DNA of 64,000 nucleotides from Stenotrophomonas sp. Ste86 (lineage in GTDB: Bacteria > Pseudomonadota > Gammaproteobacteria > Xanthomonadales > Xanthomonadaceae): NCBI RefSeq assembly GCF_024519465.1, contig NZ_JALJRW010000001.1, positions 186,001-250,000 on the forward strand. The letters are read 5' to 3'. The notes beneath the pieces were generated by a model that did not search any database, was not told the DNA's origin, and saw nothing but the letters and a program-made list of their open reading frames with translations. Positions 33,899-42,400 of this stretch are shown here, in pieces (the first letter of the stretch is position 1; each line of letters starts with the position of its first letter). A program made the position numbers and the translations under genes.

Positions 33899-35794
33899 TC
33901 AATACACCGGTAGCGAAATGAAGCTTGCCTGCTGTGGTGCATGCCACACCTGCTGCGTGGCCTTCTGGTAATCGCCCGGCTTGGCCAGGTAGATGTTGGG
34001 CACGAAGGTCTGCGGGTTGCGGTCGTACAGCGGGAACAGGCTCGATTGCACCTGCACCATCACCCGATGACCGGGCTGGAACACATGGTTGGCCGTCGGC
34101 AGGCCGAATCTGTAATCCAGCACCTGATTGCTTGCGATCGCCTTTGGATCGCTGAAGCTCTCCCGGTAGCGCCCACGGAAGATCGCCATGGATACCGCCA
34201 GCTCGTAGCCGCCCATCTCGGGCGTGGACGGTGTCTGGTCGGGATAGACGTCGATCAGTTTCACCACCCAGTCGGCATCGCTGCCACTGGTGGCCGCCGC
34301 CAGGTTCACCTGCGGTGCCCCGCCGATGCGAAGCGGCTCGGTGAGCGGTTCACTGACGAAGGTCAGCACGTCCGTGCGCCCGTCCACGAAACGCTGGTCC
34401 TTGACCAACCAGCTGGTCCACATGTCGCGGTCGGCGAAGCGCACCGGGCGCGGCACGAACGGCACCGGCTTGGCCGGATCGGACACGTAGGCCTCGTAGT
34501 TCGCCTCACCCGGCTGCGGCGCCTCGAACGACAGCTTGCCTCCAGCACGCAGGTACAGCGGTTTGGACTGTGCGGCGGTGCGCGGCCACTGCTGCAGCTT
34601 GTCCCAGTGGTTTTCGCCGGTGTTGTAGATCAGCACCGGCGGCGTATCGGCCTTGGCCGCGCCATCCACCAGGTACTGGTCGAAGAACGGCTTGAGCACG
34701 TCACGACGGAACTGCAGCGCGGTATCGCCGTCGAACTTGAGCGCGCCCAGATTGCTGCCGTCGTAGTTCACCTGGCTGTGCCGCCACGGGCCCATCACCA
34801 GGTAGTTGAGCGCGTTGCTGCTGTCGCGCGGCTCCATGGCCGCATAGCTGTGCACCGCGCCCCACATGTCTTCCTGGTCCCAGAGGCCCTGCAGCCACAT
34901 GGTCGGCACCTTCAGCGGCGTTTTGGCCATCTGCGCATCCAGCGCCTGCGCCTGCCAGAACGCGTCGTAGGCAGGATGCTCGATCAGCTTGTGCCACCAC
35001 GGCAACTGGTCCAGCCCGTTGGCCTTGGCATAGTCGCCGGCCGACCCGGCGCGCAGGAAAGTGGTGTAGTCGTCGTAGCCCACGCTGGGAATCGACGGCC
35101 CCTTGCCGCGCTTGGCCAACTGGCCAGTGAAGTAGCCGAAGTTGACCTGGCGGAAGGCACCGTAGTTGAGCCAATCATCGCCCATCCAGCCATCGATCAT
35201 CGGGCTCTGCGGCGCGGCCACCTTCAACGCCGGATGCGGGTTGGTCAACGCCATCACCACGGTGAAGCCTTCATACGAGGACCCCAGCATGCCGACCTTG
35301 CCGTTGCTTTCGGGCACGTGCTTGACCAGCCAGTCGATGGTGTCCCACGCATCGGTGGCATGGTCGACCTTGGTGGGGTTGAGCGGCCCGCGCAGCGGCC
35401 GGGTCATCACGTAATCGCCTTCGGAACCGTACTTGCCGCGGATGTCCTGGAACACGCGGATATAGCCGCCGTCGACGAACACCTCATCGCCCTGCGGCAG
35501 GATGTCACGCATGTGCGGCGAGTCGATGCGCTTGGCGCGGTTGGCCGCGTCGTACGGGGTGCGGGTCAGCAGGATCGGGGCGTTCTTGGCGCCTTTGGGC
35601 ACCACGATCACCGTGTAGAGCTTTGTGCCATCGCGCATGGGCACCATCACCACGCGCTTGTCGTAGTCATCGTGCGCGGTGGGCGTCACGAAGCCCTTGG
35701 CCGGGATGTCCGGGGTCATCGGCGAGGTCTGCGCCGACACGCTGGCGGCAACCATGAAACTCAACAGCACGACAGGCACGACACGGACACGCAT
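33899..35794 (-). CDS. CocE/NonD family hydrolase, alpha-amino acid ester hydrolase-like
   Basis: A 631-residue periplasmic serine hydrolase with a signal peptide (VVPVVLLSFMVAASVSAQ). The X-Pro dipeptidyl-peptidase (S15) fold is seen with nucleophile motif GMLGSSYEGFT, then the acid in LQGLWDQEDMWGAV and the histidine in MGPWRHSQVN, plus a C-terminal jelly-roll domain (VNLAAATSGSDADWVVKL, PGHRVMVQVQSS). The arrangement W-D-Q-E-D after the nucleophile matches the carboxylate cluster of Xanthomonas alpha-amino acid ester hydrolases, which bind the amino group of the substrate and act on beta-lactam side-chain esters. The exact substrate is inferred. GAGAG precedes the ATG. Confidence 0.9.
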   Translation of the reverse strand: MRVRVVPVVLLSFMVAASVSAQTSPMTPDIPAKGFVTPTAHDDYDKRVVMVPMRDGTKLYTVIVVPKGAKNAPILLTRTPYDAANRAKRIDSPHMRDILPQGDEVFVDGGYIRVFQDIRGKYGSEGDYVMTRPLRGPLNPTKVDHATDAWDTIDWLVKHVPESNGKVGMLGSSYEGFTVVMALTNPHPALKVAAPQSPMIDGWMGDDWLNYGAFRQVNFGYFTGQLAKRGKGPSIPSVGYDDYTTFLRAGSAGDYAKANGLDQLPWWHKLIEHPAYDAFWQAQALDAQMAKTPLKVPTMWLQGLWDQEDMWGAVHSYAAMEPRDSSNALNYLVMGPWRHSQVNYDGSNLGALKFDGDTALQFRRDVLKPFFDQYLVDGAAKADTPPVLIYNTGENHWDKLQQWPRTAAQSKPLYLRAGGKLSFEAPQPGEANYEAYVSDPAKPVPFVPRPVRFADRDMWTSWLVKDQRFVDGRTDVLTFVSEPLTEPLRIGGAPQVNLAAATSGSDADWVVKLIDVYPDQTPSTPEMGGYELAVSMAIFRGRYRESFSDPKAIASNQVLDYRFGLPTANHVFQPGHRVMVQVQSSLFPLYDRNPQTFVPNIYLAKPGDYQKATQQVWHAPQQASFISLPVY

Positions 35795-35888
35795 GGGCTC
35801 TCTCCCGGCAGATGGTGGCGACGAACCTTTGCAGCCTAGCGCCGGGCGCACGGCCCGGGTAGGTGCCAAAGGTCGCCATTGCGCGCAT

Positions 35889-36302
35889 TCATGCGCCAAC
35901 CGACGTTTCCTGCAAAGCCGCCCACTGCAGCCCACCGTCGTGTCCGGCGACCAGCACTGCCAGCGCTTCGCGCCGGGTCGCTACCCCGGCATGGTCGGTA
36001 TGGTCTTCGCGGTAGCGCACCGCACAGGCACCGCCCGGCAGCGCGATCGCCGCCAACTCGGCCACCTCGATGCGCAGGCCTGTCCGTCGTCCATGCGCGC
36101 CCGCGAAGAAGCGCGCCAGTGCCGGCTTGTCCAGGCGCCCCCCGCCGATGCCGACCATGCTGAAGTCATCGGTGAAACGTGCCAGCAGCCGTCCCAGATC
36201 ACTGGCCGGCAGGCGCGCGTTGAACCAGTCTTCGATCAGCACGTGCAGCATGCGCACCTCATCGAAGGCGGCGTGGGAACGTTCGGTCTGTGCAGGGGTC
36301 AT
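35889..36302 (-). CDS. NTF2-like (SnoaL/DUF4440-type) protein
   Basis: A 137-residue protein with the cone-shaped NTF2 fold pattern: helix (FDEVRMLHVLIEDWFNARLP), the usual FTDDFSMVGIGGGRLDKPAL after it, ARFFAGAHGRRTG, and strands GACAVRYREDHTDHAG, TRREALAVLVAG and LQWAALQETSVG. Such proteins may be enzymes or binding modules; no catalytic pair is evident. The start at 36302 overlaps the stop of the MFS gene (ATGA), so both are co-translated. Some DUF4440-type proteins accompany transporters or regulators; the function here is not known. Confidence 0.78.
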   Translation of the reverse strand: MTPAQTERSHAAFDEVRMLHVLIEDWFNARLPASDLGRLLARFTDDFSMVGIGGGRLDKPALARFFAGAHGRRTGLRIEVAELAAIALPGGACAVRYREDHTDHAGVATRREALAVLVAGHDGGLQWAALQETSVGA

Positions 36303-37657
36303 GTGGGATTGGCTCGCAGGGAAAGGGACGCTGCCGGTATCCGCCACAGCAGTGGCAGTGGCAGCAGGGTCATGCCGCTGGCCAGCAGCAGCGTGAGGAA
36401 AAACGCGCGCTCGGGCAGCACGGCGGTCAATGCACCCAGCACGCACGCCAGCAGTGCGGCGGCCAGGCAGAAGCTGAGCTGGCGATTGAGATTCCACAAC
36501 GCGCTGCCCGGCATCAGTTCTTCATGCGCCAGACCCTGGAACGCCAGCGTCTGTGCGGTGCTGCTGCACAGGCTGCCGCCCAGGCCCATCAGCGCGAACG
36601 CCAGCACCGCCAGCAGCGGTTGCGAGGGCTGCACGCCCAGCAGCAGCATGATGCCCGCAGCCTGGCAGGCCATGCCGGCACTGAGCAGCACGCGCGGGCC
36701 GATCCGCGGCAGCGCGCTACGGGTGGTGGCAATGGCACACGCCGAAGCCAGCGCCCACGGCAGCATGAAGCCGCCGATGCTGGCCGGGCTGTAGCCGAGC
36801 CGGTTGAGCAGCAGCGTCGCCACCAGTTGGGTCCCGATGAAGGTGCCCGGCACGAGCAGGTAGATCAGCATCGCCAGCCGCAGCGAAGGATGCCGCAGCA
36901 ACGTCCACTGCAGCATCGGCTGCGCGGTGTGCCGGGCGGTGCGTGCATAGACGATCAGAATGCCTGCGGCCGCTGCCAGCAGCGCAATGCCCTGCGCGCG
37001 CTGCTGCGCTTCGGCGATCAGACTCAAGGCCACCAGCAGCAGGCTCAGGCCCAGCGAGCCCAGTACCAGCCCGCGTCGATCCAGGCGCGGCAACGCCAGC
37101 CTCGCTTCGGGCCGGATCCACATCGCCGCCAGCACCAGGGCCAGCATCGCCAGTGGAACGCTGGCCCACAGCACCCAGCGCCACGATCCCAGCCCCACCA
37201 GCCAGCCGCCCAGCGCGGGCGACAGTGCCGGCACCAGCAGCGCGACCGCCATGATCCGCGCGGTCAACCGACCCCGTTCGGCCGGCGGGCAATGCCGGTA
37301 GGCCATGGCCTGTCCGACCGGAATCAACAACCCACCACCGAGGCCCTGCAGCAACCGCCAGCCGATCAGCGCCTCGATGGTCGGCGCGCTGCCGGCCAGG
37401 ATCGCCGCCAGCGCGAATACGCCCAGCGACAGGCACAGCAGCACCCGTTCGCCCAGCCGCGCGGCCAACCAGCCACCCAATGGAATCACCAGCGTCAGCC
37501 CGAGCATGTAGGCGTTGCCGATCCACGCCAGCTGCGGCACCGAGGCATGCAGCTCGGCCGCAAGCGCCGGATAGGCGACGTTGCCGACGAACATGTTGAC
37601 CAGGTCCAGCGAGAACCCGAGCAGGTACAGCCCTTCCACTTTGGCCCGGTAGGTCAT
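36299..37657 (-). CDS. MFS drug/multidrug efflux transporter (DHA2-like)
   Basis: A 452-residue major facilitator with about 13-14 hydrophobic segments. Family marks include GNAYMLGLTLVIPLGGWLAARLGER (motif A region, of which GGWLAARLGERV is the core), GWRLLQGLGGGLLIPVGQAM (motif B) and LSPALGGWLVG (motif C), all in the first half as in drug:proton antiporters. The gene is divergent from a LysR regulator, with a palindrome TGTCAAA-N5-TTTGACA between, suggesting substrate-induced control by that regulator. It is coupled to the NTF2-like gene. Confidence 0.9.
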   Translation of the reverse strand: MTYRAKVEGLYLLGFSLDLVNMFVGNVAYPALAAELHASVPQLAWIGNAYMLGLTLVIPLGGWLAARLGERVLLCLSLGVFALAAILAGSAPTIEALIGWRLLQGLGGGLLIPVGQAMAYRHCPPAERGRLTARIMAVALLVPALSPALGGWLVGLGSWRWVLWASVPLAMLALVLAAMWIRPEARLALPRLDRRGLVLGSLGLSLLLVALSLIAEAQQRAQGIALLAAAAGILIVYARTARHTAQPMLQWTLLRHPSLRLAMLIYLLVPGTFIGTQLVATLLLNRLGYSPASIGGFMLPWALASACAIATTRSALPRIGPRVLLSAGMACQAAGIMLLLGVQPSQPLLAVLAFALMGLGGSLCSSTAQTLAFQGLAHEELMPGSALWNLNRQLSFCLAAALLACVLGALTAVLPERAFFLTLLLASGMTLLPLPLLWRIPAASLSLRANPT

Positions 37658-37730
37658 GGCGCGCTCCGTTGACGAGGGCGTAGCATGCGCGCGGGGAAGC
37701 GCTGGATAAACCGAGCATCCGATGCAAGAC

Positions 37731-37749
37731 TGTCAAATTATTTTTGACA
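37731..37749. promoter_or_regulatory. LysR-type operator between MFS and lysR genes
   Basis: TGTCAAA (37731-37737), TTATT, TTTGACA (37743-37749): perfect 7-bp arms, containing T-N11-A as expected for LysR-type regulators. It lies 15 bp before the regulator start and 74 bp before the divergent MFS start. Confidence 0.72.
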
Positions 37750-37764
37750 CTCAAAGGCAAGGCG

Positions 37765-38661
37765 ATGGTCAGCCTGGACCGCTTCGAGATCTTCAAAGCC
37801 GTGGTCGATGCCGGCAGCCTCACCGCAGCCGCACACCAGCTGGGCCACAGCAAGGCGGTGGTGAGCTTCAACCTCAAACGGCTGGAACAGGAGCTGGGCG
37901 TCACCCTGCTGGTGCGCAACACCCGCAGCCTGGCACTCACCGAGGCCGGCGAGCGCTTCCACCAGCATTGCGTGGCCATGCTGGCCACCGCCGAGCAGGC
38001 CATCGAGGAGGCCCGCAGCGAACAACAGCAGCTGTGCGGCACGCTGCGCCTGACCACCACACCCGAATACGCCAGCACCAGGCTGGTGCCGCTGCTGGAA
38101 ACATTCCGCGCCCAGCACCCGCAGTTGCGCCTGCACCTGTCGACCTCGCCGACGCATGCCGACCTGATTCCCGAGCGCTTCGACCTGGCGATCCGGCTCG
38201 GGCGCATGGCCGATTCGGAGCTGCGCGCCACCCTGCTGGACGAGCATGCATTGTGCGCGGTGGCCGCGCCGTCACTGTTGTCTGCGTTGCCCGATGCGGC
38301 CGCGCGCGACGACCCGGACTGGGTACGCACGCTGCCTCGGCTGGGTTATCCCCGCCTGGCCGACCTGCCCCTGATCGCGCCCGATGGCAGCGACCAGCTG
38401 TTTGCCAGCAACCCCGCCGACGCGGTGGTCACCGTGGACAATGCGTCCACGCTGCGCGCCTTCGCGCTGGCCGGGGCCGGGGCGACGGTGTTGCCGCAGT
38501 GGTTGATCACCGATGACCTCGCCGCAGGCCGGCTGCTGCCGATCCTGCGTGGGCATCGCTTCCCGCGCCAGGGCGTGTATGCGGTGTTTCCCAACACCGC
38601 GCATCCCTCGCGCCGGGTGCAGTTGCTGCTGGTGCACCTGCGCCAGCATCTGCCGGGGTGA
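37765..38661 (+). CDS. LysR family transcriptional regulator
   Basis: A 298-residue regulator. The N-terminal winged helix reads DRFEIFKAVVDAGSLTAAAH, QLGHSKAVVSFNLKRLEQEL, GVTLLVRNTRSLALTEAG; the periplasmic-binding-like effector domain spans about residues 90-295 (LRLTTTPEYASTRLVPLLE, FDLAIRLGRMADSELRATLL, AGAGATVLPQWL). Of the CrgA/AaeR-like group. The ATG at 37765 is preferred to a TTG at 37744 that lies inside the palindrome. It is divergent from the MFS gene and probably regulates it and itself. Confidence 0.92.
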   Translation: MVSLDRFEIFKAVVDAGSLTAAAHQLGHSKAVVSFNLKRLEQELGVTLLVRNTRSLALTEAGERFHQHCVAMLATAEQAIEEARSEQQQLCGTLRLTTTPEYASTRLVPLLETFRAQHPQLRLHLSTSPTHADLIPERFDLAIRLGRMADSELRATLLDEHALCAVAAPSLLSALPDAAARDDPDWVRTLPRLGYPRLADLPLIAPDGSDQLFASNPADAVVTVDNASTLRAFALAGAGATVLPQWLITDDLAAGRLLPILRGHRFPRQGVYAVFPNTAHPSRRVQLLLVHLRQHLPG

Positions 38662-38668
38662 ACCCGAC

Positions 38669-38774
38669 GGCAGGCACGACCAGCGGTCGTGACCTGCCGG
38701 GACGCCGGGACCGGTCGGTGCCGGCCGTTGGCCGTCCCGCACCGGTAGGTACCGACCGGTGGCCGGTACCTGCC
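38669..38774. repeat. Imperfect inverted repeats between lysR-type and GH3 genes
   Basis: GGCAGGCACGACC (38669-38681) pairs with GGTCGTG-A-CCTGCC (38685-38698), one bulge. A second hairpin headed by GTAG, GTAGGTACCG...CGGTACCT, spans 38745-38774, and a degenerate one lies between (around 38710-38735). The convergent genes end on both sides, so these SMAG-like hairpins may also stop transcription. Confidence 0.65.
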
Positions 38775-38778
38775 TTGC

Positions 38779-41610
38779 TCAGCGCACCACACCACCGCTC
38801 AACACGATCGGCGTGGTCTGCAGCGGCTCGCTGGCCGAGCGCGACAGCTGCAGTTCGTAACGGCCTTCAGCGATCTTCCACTGCTTGTCGGCGGTATCGA
38901 AGCTGGCCAGCGTCTTCGGTTCGGCTTCGATGCGGATCCGGCGCGACTCGCCCGGCTGCAGCATCACCTTCTGGAAACCGATCAGGCGGATCGGGGTGGT
39001 GCTGCCATCGGGCATCTTCAGGTACAGCTGCGCCACGTCCGCGCCGGCGACCTTGCCGGTATTGCGGATATCCACGGTGGCGACCAGGCGCTGGCCCATC
39101 GCGGTGGCGCTCAGGTTGTCGTAGCTGAACTGCGTGTACGACAGGCCATGGCCGAACGCGAACTGCGGCACCAGGCCCTTGGCGGCGAACCACTTGTAGC
39201 CGACGTTGGCGCCTTCGATGTTGTAGTCGATGGTGTCGTCCGGCTTGTGCTTCGGATTGAAGCCCAGCCCGTTCACTTCCGGGCGCGGCAGCTGGCTGGC
39301 ATCCACCGGCCAGGTCACCGGCAGGCGGCCGGACGGATTGACCTTGCCGGTCAGCAGCGCGGCAATGCCTTCGCCGCCACGGATGCCCGGGTACCACGCC
39401 TGCAGCACCGCCGGCACCTGCTGCAGCCACGGCAGCTCGACCGGGCCGTTGGTTTCCAGCACCACCACCGTCTTCGGGTTGGCCTTGGCCACCCCGGCGA
39501 TCAGCGCGTCCTGGTTGTCGGGCAGTTTTATGTGCGGCAGATCGACCGACTCGGCCGACCACTGCGTTGCAAACACGATCGCCACATCCGCCGCGGCGGC
39601 AGCGCGCGCGGCGGCGGCCACGTTGCGGCCATCCACGTATTCGATGCTGGCGTCCGGGCGCTCGGCGCGCAGCGCTTCCAGCGGCGAGGACGGGTGGAAG
39701 ATCACCGGACCCGGCCAGGTGGTCGGCAGCACGCCCGGTACCGCGTTGGTGCCCTTGGCGGTCCAGCCGACCATCGACGAACCACCGCCACCGATCACGC
39801 CCTTGTCGGCGTGGCCACCGATGATCACGATGCGCTTGACCTCCGGGCCCAGCGGCAACACGTTGTTGGCATTGCGCAGCAGCACGCTGCCTTCTTCCAC
39901 GGTGCGCTGGGCGGCCGCGAAGCCGGCGTCATCGTCGATCGGCTGGTGCTGCGGCGGCACGTCGAAATTGCCGTTGGCGAACATCGCGCGCAGGATCCGC
40001 CTGACCATGTCGTCCAAACGGGCGCGCGGCACCACGCCACCGGCCACGGCCAAGCGTAGCGGTTCATCGAAGAACACCGCCTTGTCGAACACTTCACCGG
40101 CCGACTGCTGGTCCAGGCCGGCCAGTGCCGCCTTCGAACCGCTGTGCACGCCGCCCCAATCGGACATCACGAAACCGGGGAACTTCCATTCCTGCTTGAG
40201 CACCTGGTTCATCAGGTAATCGTGCTCGCAGCCGTAGGTGCCGTTGATGCGGTTGTAGGAGCACATCACCGAGCCGGGCTTGCCGATGTCCAGTGCGATT
40301 TCGAACGCCAGCAGGTCCGACTCACGCATGGCCTGCTCGCCGATCTCGGCGCTGTGGAAATTGCGCGAGGTTTCCATGTCGTTGAGCGCGAAATGCTTCA
40401 TCGTCGACACCACGTGCTGGCTCTGCACGCCACGGATCGACTCGCCCACCAGGCGACCGGCCAGCAGCGGATCTTCACCGGCGTACTCGAAGTTGCGGCC
40501 GTTGCGCGGATCGCGCTGCAGGTTGACGCTGCCGGCCAGCAGGATGTTGAAGCGCTGCTGCCAGGCCTCGCGGCCCATGGTGGCGCCACCGGCGAAGGCC
40601 ACTTCCGGGTTCCAACTGGACGCGGTGGACGGACCGGACGGCATCGCCGTAGCGTGGTCGCCCTTGCGGATGCCGCCCGGGTTGGTCACGCCCACGCCGG
40701 CATCGGCCGACTGCTGCGACGGAATGCCCAGCCGCGCCACGCCCGGCACGAAACCGGCCGAACCGACCGCGCCTTCCGGCAATGGCCCGCCATCCTTGCC
40801 CAGCCCGAAGTAGCTGTGCAGCATCTGGAACTTCTCATCGTCTGTCATCTTCGCCACGATCAGGCGGGCGCGTGCATCGGCGTTGAGCGAGGTATCCATC
40901 CACGGCGTGTCGCCACCGACCGGGGCGGCGTAGTCCAACGTCAGCAGCGTGCCCTTGAGCGCGGTCTTGCCGGCATCCAGGCGCAGCTTCACCGACGTGC
41001 GGGAGGCGGACTGGAAACCATTGGAATAGGTGTCCTCACCACGCGCCTCGAAGCCGGCCGCGCGTGCGCCGGCCTCATCGGCGCCCAGCAGGACCGCCGG
41101 GGCGCCCACGCGCGATGCATCGACCAGCGCCTTGAACGCGGCGCCCGTCGCGTCGCCATCGGCGGTGCGGGTATACAGCGCCACCACGTGGCGGCCGTCG
41201 TTCAAGCGCAGGTAGTTCAGGCCCGGGGCTTCGATGCCGGAAGCCGCTTCCACCGGCAGGCGCGAGATCACGATGCTGCCGCGGCGCTCGGCCGAGGCCG
41301 GATCGGCGCTGACGAAACGATAGGTGTAGCCCAGCTGGTCGGCCAGCGCTTCCAGCGGATCCGGCGCGCGGCTGCTTTCAGCCGTATCGGCGGCACGGTG
41401 CACGTTGCCGATGGTCAGCGCGTCCACGTTCAGGGCCTGCAACTGCGCGGCGACGTCCTTGGCATCGAGCCAGTCCGGCGCCTGTTCCAGGCTGAGCACG
41501 GTGAAGGCATCGCCGCTGTCGGCGACCTTCGGCGAGGATGCCCAGGCCGAAGCGGCGAGCGAGAGCGTGATGGCGGCCGTCAGGGCCAGTGGCTTTGAAA
41601 TCGTTTTCAT
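38779..41610 (-). CDS. Glycoside hydrolase family 3 beta-glucosidase with N-terminal extension
   Basis: A 943-residue exported enzyme (signal about residues 1-25, ending SAWA). The GH3 body starts near residue 235: KMTDDEKFQMLHSYFG, GVARLGIPSQQSADAGVGVTN, STMKHFALND, and the nucleophile motif GFVMSDWGGVHSG are intact; the alpha/beta C-terminal sandwich and a fibronectin III-like end (VDIRNTGKVAGADVAQLYL) follow. It would release glucose or other sugars from beta-linked glycans or plant glucosides in the periplasm. Residues about 35-225 are an extra region resembling a degenerate endonuclease/exonuclease/phosphatase fold (see findings). The ATG at 41610 is preferred to a GTG at 41625. Confidence 0.9.
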   Translation of the reverse strand: MKTISKPLALTAAITLSLAASAWASSPKVADSGDAFTVLSLEQAPDWLDAKDVAAQLQALNVDALTIGNVHRAADTAESSRAPDPLEALADQLGYTYRFVSADPASAERRGSIVISRLPVEAASGIEAPGLNYLRLNDGRHVVALYTRTADGDATGAAFKALVDASRVGAPAVLLGADEAGARAAGFEARGEDTYSNGFQSASRTSVKLRLDAGKTALKGTLLTLDYAAPVGGDTPWMDTSLNADARARLIVAKMTDDEKFQMLHSYFGLGKDGGPLPEGAVGSAGFVPGVARLGIPSQQSADAGVGVTNPGGIRKGDHATAMPSGPSTASSWNPEVAFAGGATMGREAWQQRFNILLAGSVNLQRDPRNGRNFEYAGEDPLLAGRLVGESIRGVQSQHVVSTMKHFALNDMETSRNFHSAEIGEQAMRESDLLAFEIALDIGKPGSVMCSYNRINGTYGCEHDYLMNQVLKQEWKFPGFVMSDWGGVHSGSKAALAGLDQQSAGEVFDKAVFFDEPLRLAVAGGVVPRARLDDMVRRILRAMFANGNFDVPPQHQPIDDDAGFAAAQRTVEEGSVLLRNANNVLPLGPEVKRIVIIGGHADKGVIGGGGSSMVGWTAKGTNAVPGVLPTTWPGPVIFHPSSPLEALRAERPDASIEYVDGRNVAAAARAAAAADVAIVFATQWSAESVDLPHIKLPDNQDALIAGVAKANPKTVVVLETNGPVELPWLQQVPAVLQAWYPGIRGGEGIAALLTGKVNPSGRLPVTWPVDASQLPRPEVNGLGFNPKHKPDDTIDYNIEGANVGYKWFAAKGLVPQFAFGHGLSYTQFSYDNLSATAMGQRLVATVDIRNTGKVAGADVAQLYLKMPDGSTTPIRLIGFQKVMLQPGESRRIRIEAEPKTLASFDTADKQWKIAEGRYELQLSRSASEPLQTTPIVLSGGVVR

Positions 41611-41690
41611 GAGCGGGCGAAACACCTTTGCTTACGCAAAAAATCCAGGGAGTCGTGCCGCAGAAGGGTGCAGCGCCAAGATGGCGGATC

Positions 41691-41708
41691 CCGGCCTTTG
41701 CAGGCCGG
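41691..41708. repeat. Hairpin upstream of the GH3 gene
   Basis: CCGGCCT (41691-41697), loop TTGC, AGGCCGG (41702-41708). On the minus strand GTAG follows within a REP-like context (GTAGTACCCGATACC just before it), so it may be a diverged SMAG-type unit. The rest of 41611-41880 holds nothing I can name. Confidence 0.5.
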
Positions 41709-41880
41709 TATCGGGTACTACCCGGGGCAGCGCAGCTACGACCAGGCCCCTCCGCCCGTCGATACAGCCATGCTGTCCGGTGGGCGCCGCAGGCGGCACC
41801 CATCCGGTGAAGAGTCGTCCACCCTGTTCATGCCTGTCAACAGCGTGTTCAGATTCGCAGGCGCGTGCGGTGGCTTGCGA

Positions 41881-42324
41881 TCACCCTGCCGGGGGCTTCA
41901 CCACGTGGGTGGCCGTCGGCTCCAGCACCTGCCCGTCTGCGTCGCGCGGCAGCAGCGGGGCCAGTTCACGGCCCTCGGTGATCGTCAGCAACTGCGAACG
42001 CGGTTCACCTTCGGCGAACAGGAAGCCTTCGCCCCATTGCCGCAGCGCCACCACCAGCGGGAACAGCGCCCGGCCCTGCGTAGTCAGCACATAGTCGTGG
42101 TAACGGCTGCCATCGGCCGCCGCCTGCTGTGCCAGCACGCCGGAGTCCTGCAAGGCCTGCAGGCGCTGGCTGAGCATGCTGCGCGACATGCCCAGGCTGC
42201 GTTGGAAATCACTGAAACGGCACACGCCGTCGAAGGCGTCGCGCACGATCAGCAGCGACCAGCGATCGCCCACCACGTCCAGCGCGCGCGCCACCGGGCA
42301 GGTCAGGTTCGGATCGTCATTCAT
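41881..42324 (-). CDS. HxlR family transcriptional regulator
   Basis: A 147-residue winged-helix regulator. It begins DDPNLTCPVARALDVVGDRW, with the HxlR hallmark cysteine followed by GDRWSLLIVRDAFDG, RFSDFQRSLGMSRSMLSQRL and the wing SRYHDYVLTTQGRALFPLVV. HxlR/MarR-like proteins often sense electrophiles or aromatic compounds. It is divergent from an MFS exporter gene with a mirrored 20-bp motif between the two starts, so it probably represses that exporter and itself. The C-terminal 35 residues extend past the usual domain. Confidence 0.92.
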   Translation of the reverse strand: MNDDPNLTCPVARALDVVGDRWSLLIVRDAFDGVCRFSDFQRSLGMSRSMLSQRLQALQDSGVLAQQAAADGSRYHDYVLTTQGRALFPLVVALRQWGEGFLFAEGEPRSQLLTITEGRELAPLLPRDADGQVLEPTATHVVKPPAG

Positions 42325-42340
42325 GGCGGGCCCTCCAGAA

Positions 42341-42397
42341 GTGGTTTCATTTTAGAACCATGTGCGCCAGAATCAACTGGTTCTAATTTGAGACCAC
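42341..42397. promoter_or_regulatory. Mirrored operator pair between hxlR-type and MFS genes
   Basis: GTGGTTTCATTTTAGAACCA (42341-42360) faces its inverted copy at 42378-42397, whose reverse complement is GTGGTCTCAAATTAGAACCA: 16 of 20 positions agree and both ends are conserved (GTGGT and TTAGAACCA). The copies lie 37 bp apart in the 76-bp gap between the two start codons. Confidence 0.72.
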
Positions 42398-42400
42398 CGG

